A stretch of DNA of 58,704 nucleotides, from the NCBI GenBank assembly GCA_903881085.1, contig CAIRSA010000386.1, positions 1 to 58,704 of the forward strand, given 5' to 3'. How positions within the stretch are numbered: the stretch's first letter is position 1; every line of letters starts with the position of its first letter. This DNA is from an uncultured Acidobacteriia bacterium (GTDB lineage: Bacteria > Acidobacteriota > Terriglobia > Bryobacterales > Bryobacteraceae). Positions 1-9,134 of the stretch are shown piece after piece. Below the pieces are notes generated by a model that was not told the DNA's origin, made no database searches, and saw nothing but the letters and a program-made list of their open reading frames with translations. Position numbers and translations under genes: made by a program.

Positions 1-392
1 CATGTTTCCGGCGTCTTTTGCCGGAATCATGCGGGCTGTCCCCTGTTTGCCACCTCGAACGCCTCGCTAACCGACTCTCCAAGATCATCTCTATCGTCCG
101 AAAACTCGATCTCCCCTGAAAACGGGCAGAGATTGGCCGGTTAATCGGATAATGAACTCCGTTCATCCCAGGAAATCCGCTCGATGCCGGCGGACGCGAT
201 ACTGCATTTCCTTTTCATATGGCGATAACGTCTTCGGCATGTGCTCCACATACTCCCGCTAGACGCTATCTATAAAGTTTTGAAACTTCATAAGAGGGGG
301 AAGCATGACGCCCGCGGGGATATCGGGGAGCACGCGGTTGGTGAATCAGCTATTCAGGTCTTCGTGGCGCCTCGGGTCGAAGGAGCGTAAAG
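1..392. other. Left-edge region without a recognisable gene
   Basis: I see no convincing coding region here. The plus strand is open in one frame from the window edge to about position 144, but the translation is Ser-rich and matches nothing I know. The downstream gene converges from the right and ends at 393. The stretch could hold the tail of a gene that starts outside the window. Confidence 0.4.
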
Positions 393-1790
393 TCACTGGT
401 GCGCCGGCACGGGGGCGCGTAACGCGGGTGCCGTCATGGATTCGGGTATCGGGCAATTCGCCAGCGCCAGAATAGTCGGAGCAACTGCCGTCAACGGCAG
501 CTTGTCCTTATGAATGCTATGTGTCCGCTGTGGCGTCGAAACCCAGAAGATACCATCCGGATGATGCATCCCGCTCTTCACGGAGTGGCAGTCATAAAAC
601 AGCTGAAAGAAGCGCCGTGACGCGCCTTCGCCGTTGGTGACCATGGCGGAGGTATCCACCTTCGTGAAAATAGTGCAGCCGGCAAATACCTCATTGCCAT
701 GAGACTTCACGAACATCACTTTGCGATCCCCCAGGCGAAGTTGCTCCAGTTTCACCGCTGCGTCTTGCGCTTCCCGTTCGGTCTTGAAGTAGAGATGGAA
801 CTGCTCGGACATTACCGGAGCATATTCCGCCTGAGCCGTGATTCCAGCGTAACGGAACAGTTCGGAAGGCGTTTCCGGGCGGTAAAAGAGTTTACCCCCG
901 CTATCTTCGTACTTTAGGCAGGGCTGCTGACTGAGAGCGGATGCGAAGGTTACCGTGGTCTCGTCGTCAATCAGGTTCAGCAACTTACCAACCAGGGCAT
1001 CCATTTTTTGATAGCCGAAGAGCACAGCGTTTCCGTATTCTGCCTGCTCGGCTTCGGTCGGTTGAACCCGGAACTTCGAAGGCTCCATGTTCCGCCAGTA
1101 CATGTGCTGCAGATGGGCCGTGGAATTAGCAAAGAATGTGGAAAAGGCCGGTTGGGTAAGTTTCCAATGCCAGGAAAATACATCCCATTGCAACCTGTCA
1201 AGAATGGCAGCGCGCTTCCAGCGGTTTGAACCGCCACGCTCTTCGAGCAATTGTTTAACTATTTTGGTCACCGACTCCAAACCCATGCCATTGGTGACCA
1301 TGAACTTGATAAAGCGAAGCTGATCCGCCTTAGAGACGACCGACTTTTCTCTGGTGTGCTCCTGAACATTAGCGCAGACGAAATGGAAGAACTCCTCGAA
1401 GACGCCTTTCGGATAAGGTTGAATGCCAGTGGACCAGGGATCAGGTAAGATGTATCCGTCAATGGGCCGTTGGAAGGAGGCGTTCATGCTGCCGCAGATC
1501 CAAACCTTCTTTCCCAGGCGCCCGATCAAGTCCCACACACGGGGAACTTCCAGCTTGTGCCCATCGCCCAAATCGAAAACGCCATGTTGCGCATAAGTAA
1601 GACCGGTATGGACGGTGATCCATTGGATCCAAGGTTCAAGGTTTTCCTGTTCTTCTTGTGCATCCGTCACAAACACATGCGACTGATTCTTGAGAGCAGC
1701 AAAGTTTGGCAAATGACCTTGAGAGATAAATTGATCCATCAAAGACGGACACAACTCATTGAACTCTAATTGAACGAGCTTATTGGCCAT
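393..1790 (-). CDS. AlkP-superfamily phosphohydrolase/phosphodiesterase-like protein
   Basis: A 465-residue protein of the alkaline phosphatase/nucleotide pyrophosphatase fold. The N-terminus has the metal-site-like strand FNELCP (residues 10-15) where these enzymes usually carry Asp. TVHTGL (59-64) sits where the catalytic Thr/Ser loop lies, followed by AQHGVFD (67-73), which resembles the family's H-G-V segment. A second metal-binding-type patch, AHLQHMYW, lies at 225-232. There is no signal peptide, so it is probably cytoplasmic. I chose the ATG at 1790 and not the one 17 codons upstream because the family match begins at this Met. The substrate is unknown. The KAS III-like and methyltransferase-like genes behind it suggest lipid or glycan modification. 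The first ligand being Asn and not Asp means activity should not be assumed. Confidence 0.7.
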   Translation of the reverse strand: MANKLVQLEFNELCPSLMDQFISQGHLPNFAALKNQSHVFVTDAQEEQENLEPWIQWITVHTGLTYAQHGVFDLGDGHKLEVPRVWDLIGRLGKKVWICGSMNASFQRPIDGYILPDPWSTGIQPYPKGVFEEFFHFVCANVQEHTREKSVVSKADQLRFIKFMVTNGMGLESVTKIVKQLLEERGGSNRWKRAAILDRLQWDVFSWHWKLTQPAFSTFFANSTAHLQHMYWRNMEPSKFRVQPTEAEQAEYGNAVLFGYQKMDALVGKLLNLIDDETTVTFASALSQQPCLKYEDSGGKLFYRPETPSELFRYAGITAQAEYAPVMSEQFHLYFKTEREAQDAAVKLEQLRLGDRKVMFVKSHGNEVFAGCTIFTKVDTSAMVTNGEGASRRFFQLFYDCHSVKSGMHHPDGIFWVSTPQRTHSIHKDKLPLTAVAPTILALANCPIPESMTAPALRAPVPAHQ

Positions 1791-1863
1791 AACGATCTCA
1801 CTTTGCAATCGGAGTTTTTGGGCAGGCCCAACACTTCCCACTTTAACATTATTTCGACAGGAA

Positions 1864-1918
1864 CACGCTCACGTACTGCGGCCATATGTTCCCCATATGG
1901 CCGCAGTACGTGAGCGTG
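1864..1918. repeat. Perfect inverted repeat, 25-bp arms, 5-nt loop
   Basis: Arms 1864-1888 and 1894-1918 are exact reverse complements separated by TTCCC. The structure lies between the end of the KAS III-like gene (1958) and the start of the phosphohydrolase gene (1790). Neither strand has a T-run after the stem, so it is not a standard intrinsic terminator. It could still stabilise the 3' end of the upstream mRNA, or form a cruciform. Confidence 0.95.
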
Positions 1919-1957
1919 ATATATTGTCCATATTGCTGAGAAGGGGGGAGTTGCTTA

Positions 1958-2989
1958 TTATTCGATGGCCTGCTCACAACGCAGCAGCGTCGCGCCCCAA
2001 GAGTAGCCGACGCCAAAACCTACCAACATCACCAAAGATCCCTGTTGCAGCTTTCCACTTGCGGCAGCATGCTTCAGTGCGATCGGAATCGTCGAGGACA
2101 CGGTATTCCCGCAGTCGCTCATGGCAATCAGAAATTTCTCCTGCGGTATGGCCAACCCCTTCCTCAGGTGCTCGAGCATGAACCGGTTTGCCTGGTGGAA
2201 TACAAACAGATCGATCTGTTCGAACGTTACTTCCGCCCGGGCTAACAAGCGGCGCACGGTGTCTGGCACAACCGACAGTGTGAAGGTGAAGATTTCCGGC
2301 CCGTTCATGAAAAGATTATCGGTAGAGCGTATGTTGCCCTGCTCATCCTCTTCTTCATGCGCGGTAGCCTCCGAACGTGGGGATCGTAGACCTCCAGCGC
2401 GAACGATCAAATTCTGACCACCTGCGCCGTCAGTGCCGTAAATGAATGGACCAAGAAGGGCCGCTGGGCTGTCAACCGCGGTGAGCAATGTGGCGGCGGC
2501 GGCGTCGCCAAAAATGGTCCTCACACTGCGATCTTTCGGGTGCAAATATTTGCTGTACGTCTCCGCCGTTAGGAGAAGGACGTTGGAAGCCTGGCCTGAG
2601 GAGATCAGCCCCTCTGCAAGGCCCAAGCCGTAAACATAGCCGGAGCAGCCAAGATTAAAGTCAAGCGCACCGGCGGTTGTTGGGATGCCGAGCCGGTTCT
2701 GAATCAGACAGGCTGTTGTTGGCAAAAGGTAATCTGGGCTTTGCGTACAGAGAAGGACGTAATCGATATCAGCCGCCGTGCATGCGCCACTGGCGAAGAG
2801 CTTTTGAGCTGCCGCCACGGCAAGATCGGACGCACATTCATCTTGGGCGGCAATATGGCGGCAGGAGATTCCCGTCTTGGCATCGATTTTGGCGACCGAC
2901 CATTCCGGAAATTCGGCCGCGAGCTGGGCCGTTGAGATGATAGCTTCAGGCAGGACGTACTCAATCGCTTTGACTGCGGCGTGCCTCAT
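1958..2989 (-). CDS. 3-oxoacyl-ACP synthase III-like (KAS III/FabH family) condensing enzyme
   Basis: A thiolase-fold condensing enzyme of 343 residues, close to the usual FabH length. The full catalytic triad is visible: Cys115 in FNLGCSGYVYG, His265 in FVFHQANRF and Asn295 in DCGNTVSST. FabH starts fatty-acid chains from acyl-CoA plus malonyl-ACP. Relatives make alkylquinolones, olefins or esterify natural products. The genes around it are a methyltransferase-like gene and a phosphohydrolase, with no fabD/fabG/acpP, so a housekeeping initiation role is less likely than a dedicated lipid or secondary-metabolite role. The start has the typical short N-terminus ahead of the first strand (AAVKAIEYVLPE). 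Family assignment is firm; substrate is not known. Confidence 0.88.
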   Translation of the reverse strand: MRHAAVKAIEYVLPEAIISTAQLAAEFPEWSVAKIDAKTGISCRHIAAQDECASDLAVAAAQKLFASGACTAADIDYVLLCTQSPDYLLPTTACLIQNRLGIPTTAGALDFNLGCSGYVYGLGLAEGLISSGQASNVLLLTAETYSKYLHPKDRSVRTIFGDAAAATLLTAVDSPAALLGPFIYGTDGAGGQNLIVRAGGLRSPRSEATAHEEEDEQGNIRSTDNLFMNGPEIFTFTLSVVPDTVRRLLARAEVTFEQIDLFVFHQANRFMLEHLRKGLAIPQEKFLIAMSDCGNTVSSTIPIALKHAAASGKLQQGSLVMLVGFGVGYSWGATLLRCEQAIE

Positions 2990-3300
2990 TGCTGCTCTCC
3001 TAACCGATTGACTGGCTGTTTTTAGAATCCATGGTCTTGATCCTTACTCAACATTGTACAAGGTAAGGACTTCCGATGAAGTTTGATTTGAGAATAGCAC
3101 GTCCTCAATATTGCGGACAAGAGACCTGAAAAGATCCGTAATTGCCGGTATCCGGCGAATTTTCCGTCCCTTGTTCTTGAGACAATTCCAAGGAAGTTCC
3201 GCCCAAGTAGCGTGCCTCGGTTCCGGGCTGTGCATCGCGGGGAATCCCTAATGAATCGTTGCCAGGCTACGGCAAAAGATGGAAGCCCCAAGCTGAGGCG
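2990..3300. other. Intergenic stretch with a weak 63-codon minus-strand ORF
   Basis: Between the KAS III-like and methyltransferase-like genes. The minus strand carries an open frame at 3044-3235 whose C-terminal half (DLFRSLVRNIEDVLF) could fold as a helix. It has no clear ribosome site and no family I recognise. An acyl carrier protein might be expected beside a condensing enzyme, but the D-S-L phosphopantetheine motif is absent. It may be leader sequence or a remnant. Confidence 0.25.
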
Positions 3301-4212
3301 TTAGCCATTGAGATTCCGGTAGAATCTTTTATTGCGCAACGAGCATTCGAGATTCTCGCGGTAACCACTAATGCGATTCCGCCAGGAATCGGGCATGCTC
3401 TGGATGAGGCGCTTTAGAGTGTCTTTGCCCATCCAGTTCTGTTTTTCCGTTGTTCCTCCGGAAGGATCGCCCTCGTTCCACAGCGCCACATAATCGCTCT
3501 GCAGTGGCGGGGTTTGGAACGGTTTGACATGCTTGATCTTTTTGGCTTGAACCATCATCATGACGGGGCGGCTAGATCGTAACGCGACCCGCCCACCCAC
3601 GGCGGCTGGATCGGTGACCTGGAAGAGCCCCCGGGCCGGGGTGAGTTCCACGCTTGGGAAAGATGCTTCAAGAAACATCACGCTGGGCGCTTCGAAGCCA
3701 TTTTCCGGGCAAAATACGCGAAACATCAATTCCGGGCTAAATTGATAAAATCCATGGCCACATAGGTTATTGGCGGGAGTTGTGAGGAACATCGTGCCGC
3801 CGGTTTTCACCATCTGCATGAGGTTTCCCATAGCGACCGGAAACGCGAAAATATGCTCCAATGAGCCACCTTCGAGGACCAGGTCGAAGCAGTCCTTCAT
3901 ATTGTCGGGGATGGGCTGGTTCATGTCGTGGACGATAGTGGCGCCCTCATAAGGCGAATAGTCGATGATATCAAGACGGTTAACGCCAAGCAGCTCCCGG
4001 CAAAAGCGATCAATGTACTCACCGAACTTGTAGTCGCTGAGCGGAGTAGGGTTACCTGACTTCTCCCGTTTACGGATATCAGTACGCAACGTTTCCAGTT
4101 CGGCGGGATGCAGGTACACTCTCTGGTGGGCAATCATCGCCATGCGCTCAAAAGACTTGCCAGCCAGGCGGGCTTCCCACAGGCTTCTGGCTTCGTAATA
4201 GGTGATGCCCAT
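3301..4212 (-). CDS. SAM-dependent methyltransferase-like protein
   Basis: A 303-residue protein with the second half of a class I methyltransferase fold. DIIDYSPYEGA resembles the acidic strand-2 turn, FDLVLEGGSLEHIFAF has the strand-4 FDLV...GxLEH pattern, and the segment around VKTGGTMFLTTPANN matches the LkpGG strand-5 element. The usual GxGxG SAM loop is not obvious because the N-terminus is replaced by a Lys/Arg-rich helix. The C-terminal third, including MVQAKKIKHVKPFQ, has no recognised domain. Similar proteins are common in polysaccharide and glycosylation islands. It heads the minus-strand group with the KAS III-like gene. Catalysis is inferred from fold pattern only. Confidence 0.6.
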   Translation of the reverse strand: MGITYYEARSLWEARLAGKSFERMAMIAHQRVYLHPAELETLRTDIRKREKSGNPTPLSDYKFGEYIDRFCRELLGVNRLDIIDYSPYEGATIVHDMNQPIPDNMKDCFDLVLEGGSLEHIFAFPVAMGNLMQMVKTGGTMFLTTPANNLCGHGFYQFSPELMFRVFCPENGFEAPSVMFLEASFPSVELTPARGLFQVTDPAAVGGRVALRSSRPVMMMVQAKKIKHVKPFQTPPLQSDYVALWNEGDPSGGTTEKQNWMGKDTLKRLIQSMPDSWRNRISGYRENLECSLRNKRFYRNLNG

Positions 4213-4312
4213 TGTAGTTCAGTATACTCAACGCGGCCGAGACATGTCTTGTATCACCCGTTCCAATGGGTTCTATAACGGGTTGAGCCGGAATAAGCGT
4301 AAAAATAGGACT

Positions 4313-4545
4313 TTATGCACAGAGGACTTGGAGCCTCCGATTTGGACCCGCATCTCAGGCTTGTTCGACAGCCGGAGTCCGCTCATGTGCGGTAGCGCCA
4401 ACTGCCCTCTTGCCAGGCAGATGGCGATAGAGCGTCGCCTTCGAAATGTGCAGCGCGGTACAGATATCTTGCGGTGAATTGCTGCTGTCGTTAGAAAAAA
4501 CCGAATTATAAACACCGCTGAGTCAACCACTTAAATTATGCACAG
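4313..4545. repeat. 10-bp direct repeats around the recombinase remnant
   Basis: TTATGCACAG occurs at 4313-4322 and again at 4536-4545, bracketing the dead recombinase tail. It could be a scar of insertion or deletion, but ten bases can recur by chance in AT-rich DNA. Confidence 0.4.
4355..4522 (-). pseudogene. C-terminal HTH remnant of a serine recombinase (resolvase/invertase)
   Basis: Reading the minus strand from about 4492 to the TGA at 4355 gives SPQDICTALHISKATLYRHL, the helix-turn-helix that ends Tn3-type resolvases and invertases (HTH_7 family), followed by a short basic tail. The upstream frame closes with a stop at 4523-4525, and no catalytic domain (no Y-x-R-x-S motif) is found nearby. 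Only the DNA-binding end remains. This is separate from the intact resolvase of the Tn3 element further right, whose C-terminus is different. It marks an older mobile element here. Confidence 0.75.
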
Positions 4546-4756
4546 CCCCGCCCTCTGGCCCGGCAGGTAATCCCGTGCCGCCTCGCGCCGCGAAACCGAG
4601 CAAACCTTCTTCAATCACATGGAAACAGATTTTTTATTTGCCGCAAATTCAGATACTTCCCACAAACAAGTAAGCCTATAGCTTCCGGTGGTCTGTTAGG
4701 CTTTCTGACAGGATCGGCTGGTTGTAAAGGCTGTTTCCGAAAGAAGGGTAAAATTG

Positions 4757-5983
4757 ATGAGATTAATCTTTTCTTCGAGTCTAATCTTTGTGGCGGCAGG
4801 ATGGGCACAGACACAGGTCGACCTGCGGACACAGAGTCGAAATGTGGATTTTTCAAAAGCCGCAACAACCAAACCGGCAAAGACAGGGACGGTGCTACCC
4901 GCGGCATGCAGTGCGGGCGAGATCTTTTTCAACCTCAGCGCGCCGAGTGGAGCGGCGCTGTACAACTGTCAGGCAACAAATGTGTGGTCAGTTGCGGGAG
5001 GGGGGGCCGGAAGTGGCTCATCGGGGTCGATACCTACCGTTACGGTCGGGAGCCTGCCAGGCACTTGCAACATTGGAGATGTGCGGTTCGCAACCGATGC
5101 GGCGGTGAATGGAGGGGGTTATTATTTGTATTTTTGCAAAGCGGCAAACACCTGGACACAATTCGGCTACGAAGCGGGTGCCAGCGGAGCGCTTGCGGCT
5201 AACTGTTCGTCTGTACCCTGCACCATTGACACTACCAACGCAGTTCCACTCAAAGTCAGCGCGAACACCTGGTTGGGAGCGAACGATTTTTCGGGGGCAT
5301 CCCAAACAGAGCCATTCCGCCTTGTGACGGCGGATCCTGCTACCTGTGTCTCAACAAGCCGGGAATTTATCTTCAACATTGCCACGAACATGCTGAAGAC
5401 CTGCGCTGCGCAGAATACATGGGTTGCGGTAGGGGCTATAGCGGGGCCGGTCCTGTCGGCAGGCCAGGGTTACTTCGCACCTTATGGCTTTCCTGGCGAA
5501 AACAACACTGCCATCGTTTGGAATTCGGACAATACGGGGGCGTTCGCATGCACGCAGTTTGCCGCGCCTTACGCCATGACGCTGAATAAAGCGGGTGTCA
5601 TTCTCGGCACAGGTCCGGGGGCAGGGAAGGGCCTGATAATCGGGTACATGGACGCTAACATGAATACGCTCGCACAGGGCACGCTGGTAGCGCCGGGCGG
5701 CAGCGGCAACGCTGTGGTTACATTCAGGAGCAGTCTGGTTTTGCAGCCAGGGATTTACTACCAGTGCATCGGCAGCGAAGACGCAAATACCACGTTGGTT
5801 CCAGCGATGTCCGGGGCGATCGCGGCAGGTTTTTCCAACACTCTTAACTACGGTTCTGAAAAGCGGGTAGTAGTCTGTTCGAATTCACCTTCAGGAACAG
5901 GCGCCGGCTATGCGCTTCCTGCATCATGCGGGACTGCGACCGCGAAACAATACCCTGTCATCTCGACGGTGTTGTTACCATAA
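4757..5983 (+). CDS. Secreted protein with three internal Cys/Trp repeats
   Basis: A 408-residue exported protein. The N-terminus MRLIFSSSLIFVAAGWAQ is a signal peptide with likely cleavage after AQ. Three related segments of about 35-45 residues follow, each with an early Cys, a central Phe, and C-x-A-x-N-x-W near the end: around residues 47-83, 100-140 and 190-230 (endings CQATNVW, CKAANTW, CAAQNTW). They look like a repeated small domain, perhaps disulfide-bonded. The C-terminal ~180 residues are Gly/Ala-rich and may be a jelly-roll-like domain. I took the ATG at 4757, which has AAGGG upstream, over the TTG one codon earlier. It lies 12 bp ahead of the beta-helix gene, probably as one operon. 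Function unknown; a surface or matrix role is an inference. Confidence 0.75.
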   Translation: MRLIFSSSLIFVAAGWAQTQVDLRTQSRNVDFSKAATTKPAKTGTVLPAACSAGEIFFNLSAPSGAALYNCQATNVWSVAGGGAGSGSSGSIPTVTVGSLPGTCNIGDVRFATDAAVNGGGYYLYFCKAANTWTQFGYEAGASGALAANCSSVPCTIDTTNAVPLKVSANTWLGANDFSGASQTEPFRLVTADPATCVSTSREFIFNIATNMLKTCAAQNTWVAVGAIAGPVLSAGQGYFAPYGFPGENNTAIVWNSDNTGAFACTQFAAPYAMTLNKAGVILGTGPGAGKGLIIGYMDANMNTLAQGTLVAPGGSGNAVVTFRSSLVLQPGIYYQCIGSEDANTTLVPAMSGAIAAGFSNTLNYGSEKRVVVCSNSPSGTGAGYALPASCGTATAKQYPVISTVLLP

Positions 5984-5995
5984 GGAAGATAGATC

Positions 5996-8900
5996 ATGCA
6001 AAGAAACATATTGCTCTTTACTCTCGGCATAATGGTGCTCCATGGCCAACCAGCGGTTACCAATCTAGTGGTTGACGATAACGCCGTCAATGGGGGACAT
6101 TCCTCCTTTCGCGTGACCTGGAATACCGACGTAGCGCCTGACAATCAGCGTGTCGATTGGGGGCCGACGAATGCCTACGGGCGCGTATTGTATGCTTATC
6201 AGCCAAGCTACGCCGCTACCGGGCAGCAGTTAACTGTAAGCGGTCTGAATGCCACGACGGATATGGACGCTGGCCGCGTGGTCCACTTCCGGGCGTGTTC
6301 GCACAATGGCAGCGGGTGGGGATGCTCATCCGATCAGACCGTCACGATTCCAGCCGTACCGAGTCCTCATCCGGTTGTTGCCACGCTTCCGGAGACATTT
6401 TCCATTCCGCAGCCATCGGAGGCTGGTTGCACGACGCAGACGGCGGCGAGCGACCTATCGGATCTACAGGCGAAGATTAACACTGCGGCATCAAATCAGG
6501 TGAGTGCATGTCAAGTTGTAATCATCCCGGCTGGCGCGGTGGGAACGGCGTTTGTCACGATTCCTACAGCGGTGGATGCGGATAAAATCAGTTCGTATAA
6601 TACGGGCTCAAACGTACTCACGGTTGTCACCAGGAACAATACCTATTCCAACGGTGACCGCGTACGCGTGGCCAACAACACGCCTACCTATGCAACGATT
6701 CCGACGGGATTGCAAAGCGGTGCGGATTATTGTGCATCCTCGGTATCCGGCAGCACGCTGCAATTGACTGCGTGGCCGTCATGCACGGGCGTAGTGAGCC
6801 TTGGAACAGCGGGTACCGGGCAGTTTAACATCATGCCATTTCCTCCGCGCCACTCTAACTATATTACCGTGCGGTCCAATGGGGTTTATCCTCCCGATGG
6901 CGTCCGCACCGGGCCAGGGTGGCAGGCAGCGAGCAACACGGCGCAATGGCAGCCCACAATTACGACGGCCACAACCGTAACGAGCCCTTATGGCTACAAT
7001 TCGCTGCTCTTCAGTGAAATGGCGCATCACTGGTACATTGGTCCTGGCATTGACTTTACTGCAGCAAACTCTAACCAGTCTGACACAACCGATCCGGCCC
7101 CATGGCCATTACGCATTGTTACCAAGCCGTCGAATTCCTACATCGCAGTAAAGCGGAACTGGATAACCGGGCTCGGCTATCCGGAACGGCAATACGTGCC
7201 GATGTACTGGGATGGCAGCTATGTGGATTTCGCAGACAACTACTTGACCGGCATCGACTATTGGCGTCCGGCGCGACTCTATTCTGACTTTGCTCAAACG
7301 CCGGCCGGCGCGGTCCTCTCTGTTGGAGGCGGATTTTACAATACAGGGATCGGGAACTGCCCATCCGTAGGGGCCTCATCGGTGACCCTCACCAGCTCGA
7401 CAAGTGGGATAGGTTACGTCACCGTTCGCCCGTCCGACTGTGCTGTTATTGCAACGTTGCCGAGCGGAACTACGGCCACATGCTCAGGCTGCACAACGGC
7501 GGTAGGGGCGGACTGGCCAAAGAATGGGGCAGGACAGTACACTCATGGTCTGGTGGCGTCTTGCACGTTCACCACGGGTTCATGGACCAGTTGCACATCT
7601 TATGATGATATCAATGCATCGCTGAGCCAGTATTTTGGCGGTGGCTCATTGCAGATCATATCGAGCTATGGTCCTGGGCCGATGAGGTATTCGAATAACT
7701 ACGAAGAGAGCCACGGGATTCTATACCACATGGACGACAGCGGCGCCAATAACTACTTGACAATTCCATCGAACGTAACAATCCAACGTAATCTCTTTAA
7801 CACATTAGCAAAGTATCGTTATGGATCGGCGCAAAACAACGGTCTGGTATACCCCAACCGCCAAGCGATTGAGTGTAAGCGTTGTAATAAAGTGCTAATC
7901 AAGGGGAACGAGATCACTGGCGGGTTTAGGGATTTCCAGAATGATGGGCCGTCCATTCTTGTAAGTTCCATAGCCTCAGCCTGTACAGCGCCTTGCATTT
8001 TCACTTCTGGGGATGTATCTATCACTTCTAATTACATCCACGATACGAGCGGTGGGATTGAGACAAATGGTAACTTCCAGTTTGCTACCGTCATGGGTCC
8101 CATGGCACGCCGCTACACAGTGACGAATAATCTGCTGGCAAATATTAACGGGTACGTCTACCGGAGCACCTTATATTCAAACACCATTGCACACGGACCG
8201 TGCTTCCTTATTTGGTTTGGCGGCGAAGATGTGATCGTAGACCACAATACTTGCTATTCCGCAGCCGGCAATTCCCCGGCCGTCGTAAGTGGTGTTTCAA
8301 AAATGGTTGAGGGATTCAAGTTCACGAACAATGCCGTTTTCGTGAATGACGACAACGGGTTAAACGGAGTGGCACTTGATTGGGGCGGCGGTGGGACCGG
8401 ATCGCCGAACTGCTCTCTACTCAAGGGTACAGCCGGGATCTCGTGCTTCGCGAATGGCGTGTACAACTGGTCGAACAACCTGCTCATCCCTGGCTACACC
8501 AACTCGCAGACGATGAGCGGAGACTCCAAGGCGGCCGATTGGGTAACCTCCTGGAGGGGATCAACCAATACGTGGATTCCGACTGACTCTACCGTTGCAG
8601 CCCGAGTGGCAGGCTCGAGGTGGGACAACCCATCGAGTGCCAGTTTTCAGTTTACGCAGTCTTCGCCTTATATTTCAGGGGGACCAAATCGCGCAACAGA
8701 CGACACCGATATAGGAGCTAATCAACCTGGCGTGCAGGACGCTCTCGGGTGGGTACTGAATGTCCGCACTCCCCTGATTTCATCCAGTGGGTTCACTGCG
8801 GCCTTCCACGCGCCTGATCCCTCAACAGCCTGCTACGTGGGCTACGGCACGTCCTCAGACCCGACCACCTGGTCGCAGACAGAAGCAGATACATCGGCAA

Positions 8901-9013
8901 CGCAGGAACGCACTATACAGGTTACGGGGTTAACATCCGAAACGACCTATTATTTTCAGATTTGGTGCAGCCAGTCGGCGCCAACGACCACCTCGCCGGT
9001 AAGGACATTATAA
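5996..9013 (+). CDS. Large secreted protein: fibronectin-III domains flanking a right-handed beta-helix
   Basis: A 1005-residue exported protein. A signal peptide (about residues 1-18, ending HGQ) is followed by a fibronectin type III-like domain (about 20-115; VTNLVVDDN start, GRVVHFRACS end). A long central region carries beta-helix coil repeats such as VLIKGNEITGGF, VSITSNYIHDTSGG, YTVTNNLLANING and VIVDHNTCYS between about 600 and 780. The last ~95 residues form a second fibronectin III-like domain ending in TYYFQIWC. Right-handed beta-helix proteins often bind or cleave polysaccharides. No catalytic site is evident by eye, so an adhesin or polysaccharide lyase-like role remains open. Gene order with the flippase and GT4 fits an extracellular glycan setting. 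Confidence 0.8.
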   Translation: MQRNILLFTLGIMVLHGQPAVTNLVVDDNAVNGGHSSFRVTWNTDVAPDNQRVDWGPTNAYGRVLYAYQPSYAATGQQLTVSGLNATTDMDAGRVVHFRACSHNGSGWGCSSDQTVTIPAVPSPHPVVATLPETFSIPQPSEAGCTTQTAASDLSDLQAKINTAASNQVSACQVVIIPAGAVGTAFVTIPTAVDADKISSYNTGSNVLTVVTRNNTYSNGDRVRVANNTPTYATIPTGLQSGADYCASSVSGSTLQLTAWPSCTGVVSLGTAGTGQFNIMPFPPRHSNYITVRSNGVYPPDGVRTGPGWQAASNTAQWQPTITTATTVTSPYGYNSLLFSEMAHHWYIGPGIDFTAANSNQSDTTDPAPWPLRIVTKPSNSYIAVKRNWITGLGYPERQYVPMYWDGSYVDFADNYLTGIDYWRPARLYSDFAQTPAGAVLSVGGGFYNTGIGNCPSVGASSVTLTSSTSGIGYVTVRPSDCAVIATLPSGTTATCSGCTTAVGADWPKNGAGQYTHGLVASCTFTTGSWTSCTSYDDINASLSQYFGGGSLQIISSYGPGPMRYSNNYEESHGILYHMDDSGANNYLTIPSNVTIQRNLFNTLAKYRYGSAQNNGLVYPNRQAIECKRCNKVLIKGNEITGGFRDFQNDGPSILVSSIASACTAPCIFTSGDVSITSNYIHDTSGGIETNGNFQFATVMGPMARRYTVTNNLLANINGYVYRSTLYSNTIAHGPCFLIWFGGEDVIVDHNTCYSAAGNSPAVVSGVSKMVEGFKFTNNAVFVNDDNGLNGVALDWGGGGTGSPNCSLLKGTAGISCFANGVYNWSNNLLIPGYTNSQTMSGDSKAADWVTSWRGSTNTWIPTDSTVAARVAGSRWDNPSSASFQFTQSSPYISGGPNRATDDTDIGANQPGVQDALGWVLNVRTPLISSSGFTAAFHAPDPSTACYVGYGTSSDPTTWSQTEADTSATQERTIQVTGLTSETTYYFQIWCSQSAPTTTSPVRTL

Positions 9014-9134
9014 GTTCGAAGATATATCGGAGGCGGTTCTAGCCGGACACGGAGTGATACTTGGGCCGGAAACCGGCTCCTTTGAAATTCCACATTCCGT
9101 CCAGAATCGCTGAGTGGGATCAGGATGTCTGAGT

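Noticed and set aside
4600..4756. Cyclic-di-GMP riboswitch in the leader of the exported-protein operon
   Set aside because: An AAGCCT...AGGCTT stem exists, but the conserved GEMM core and tetraloop-receptor pattern are missing.
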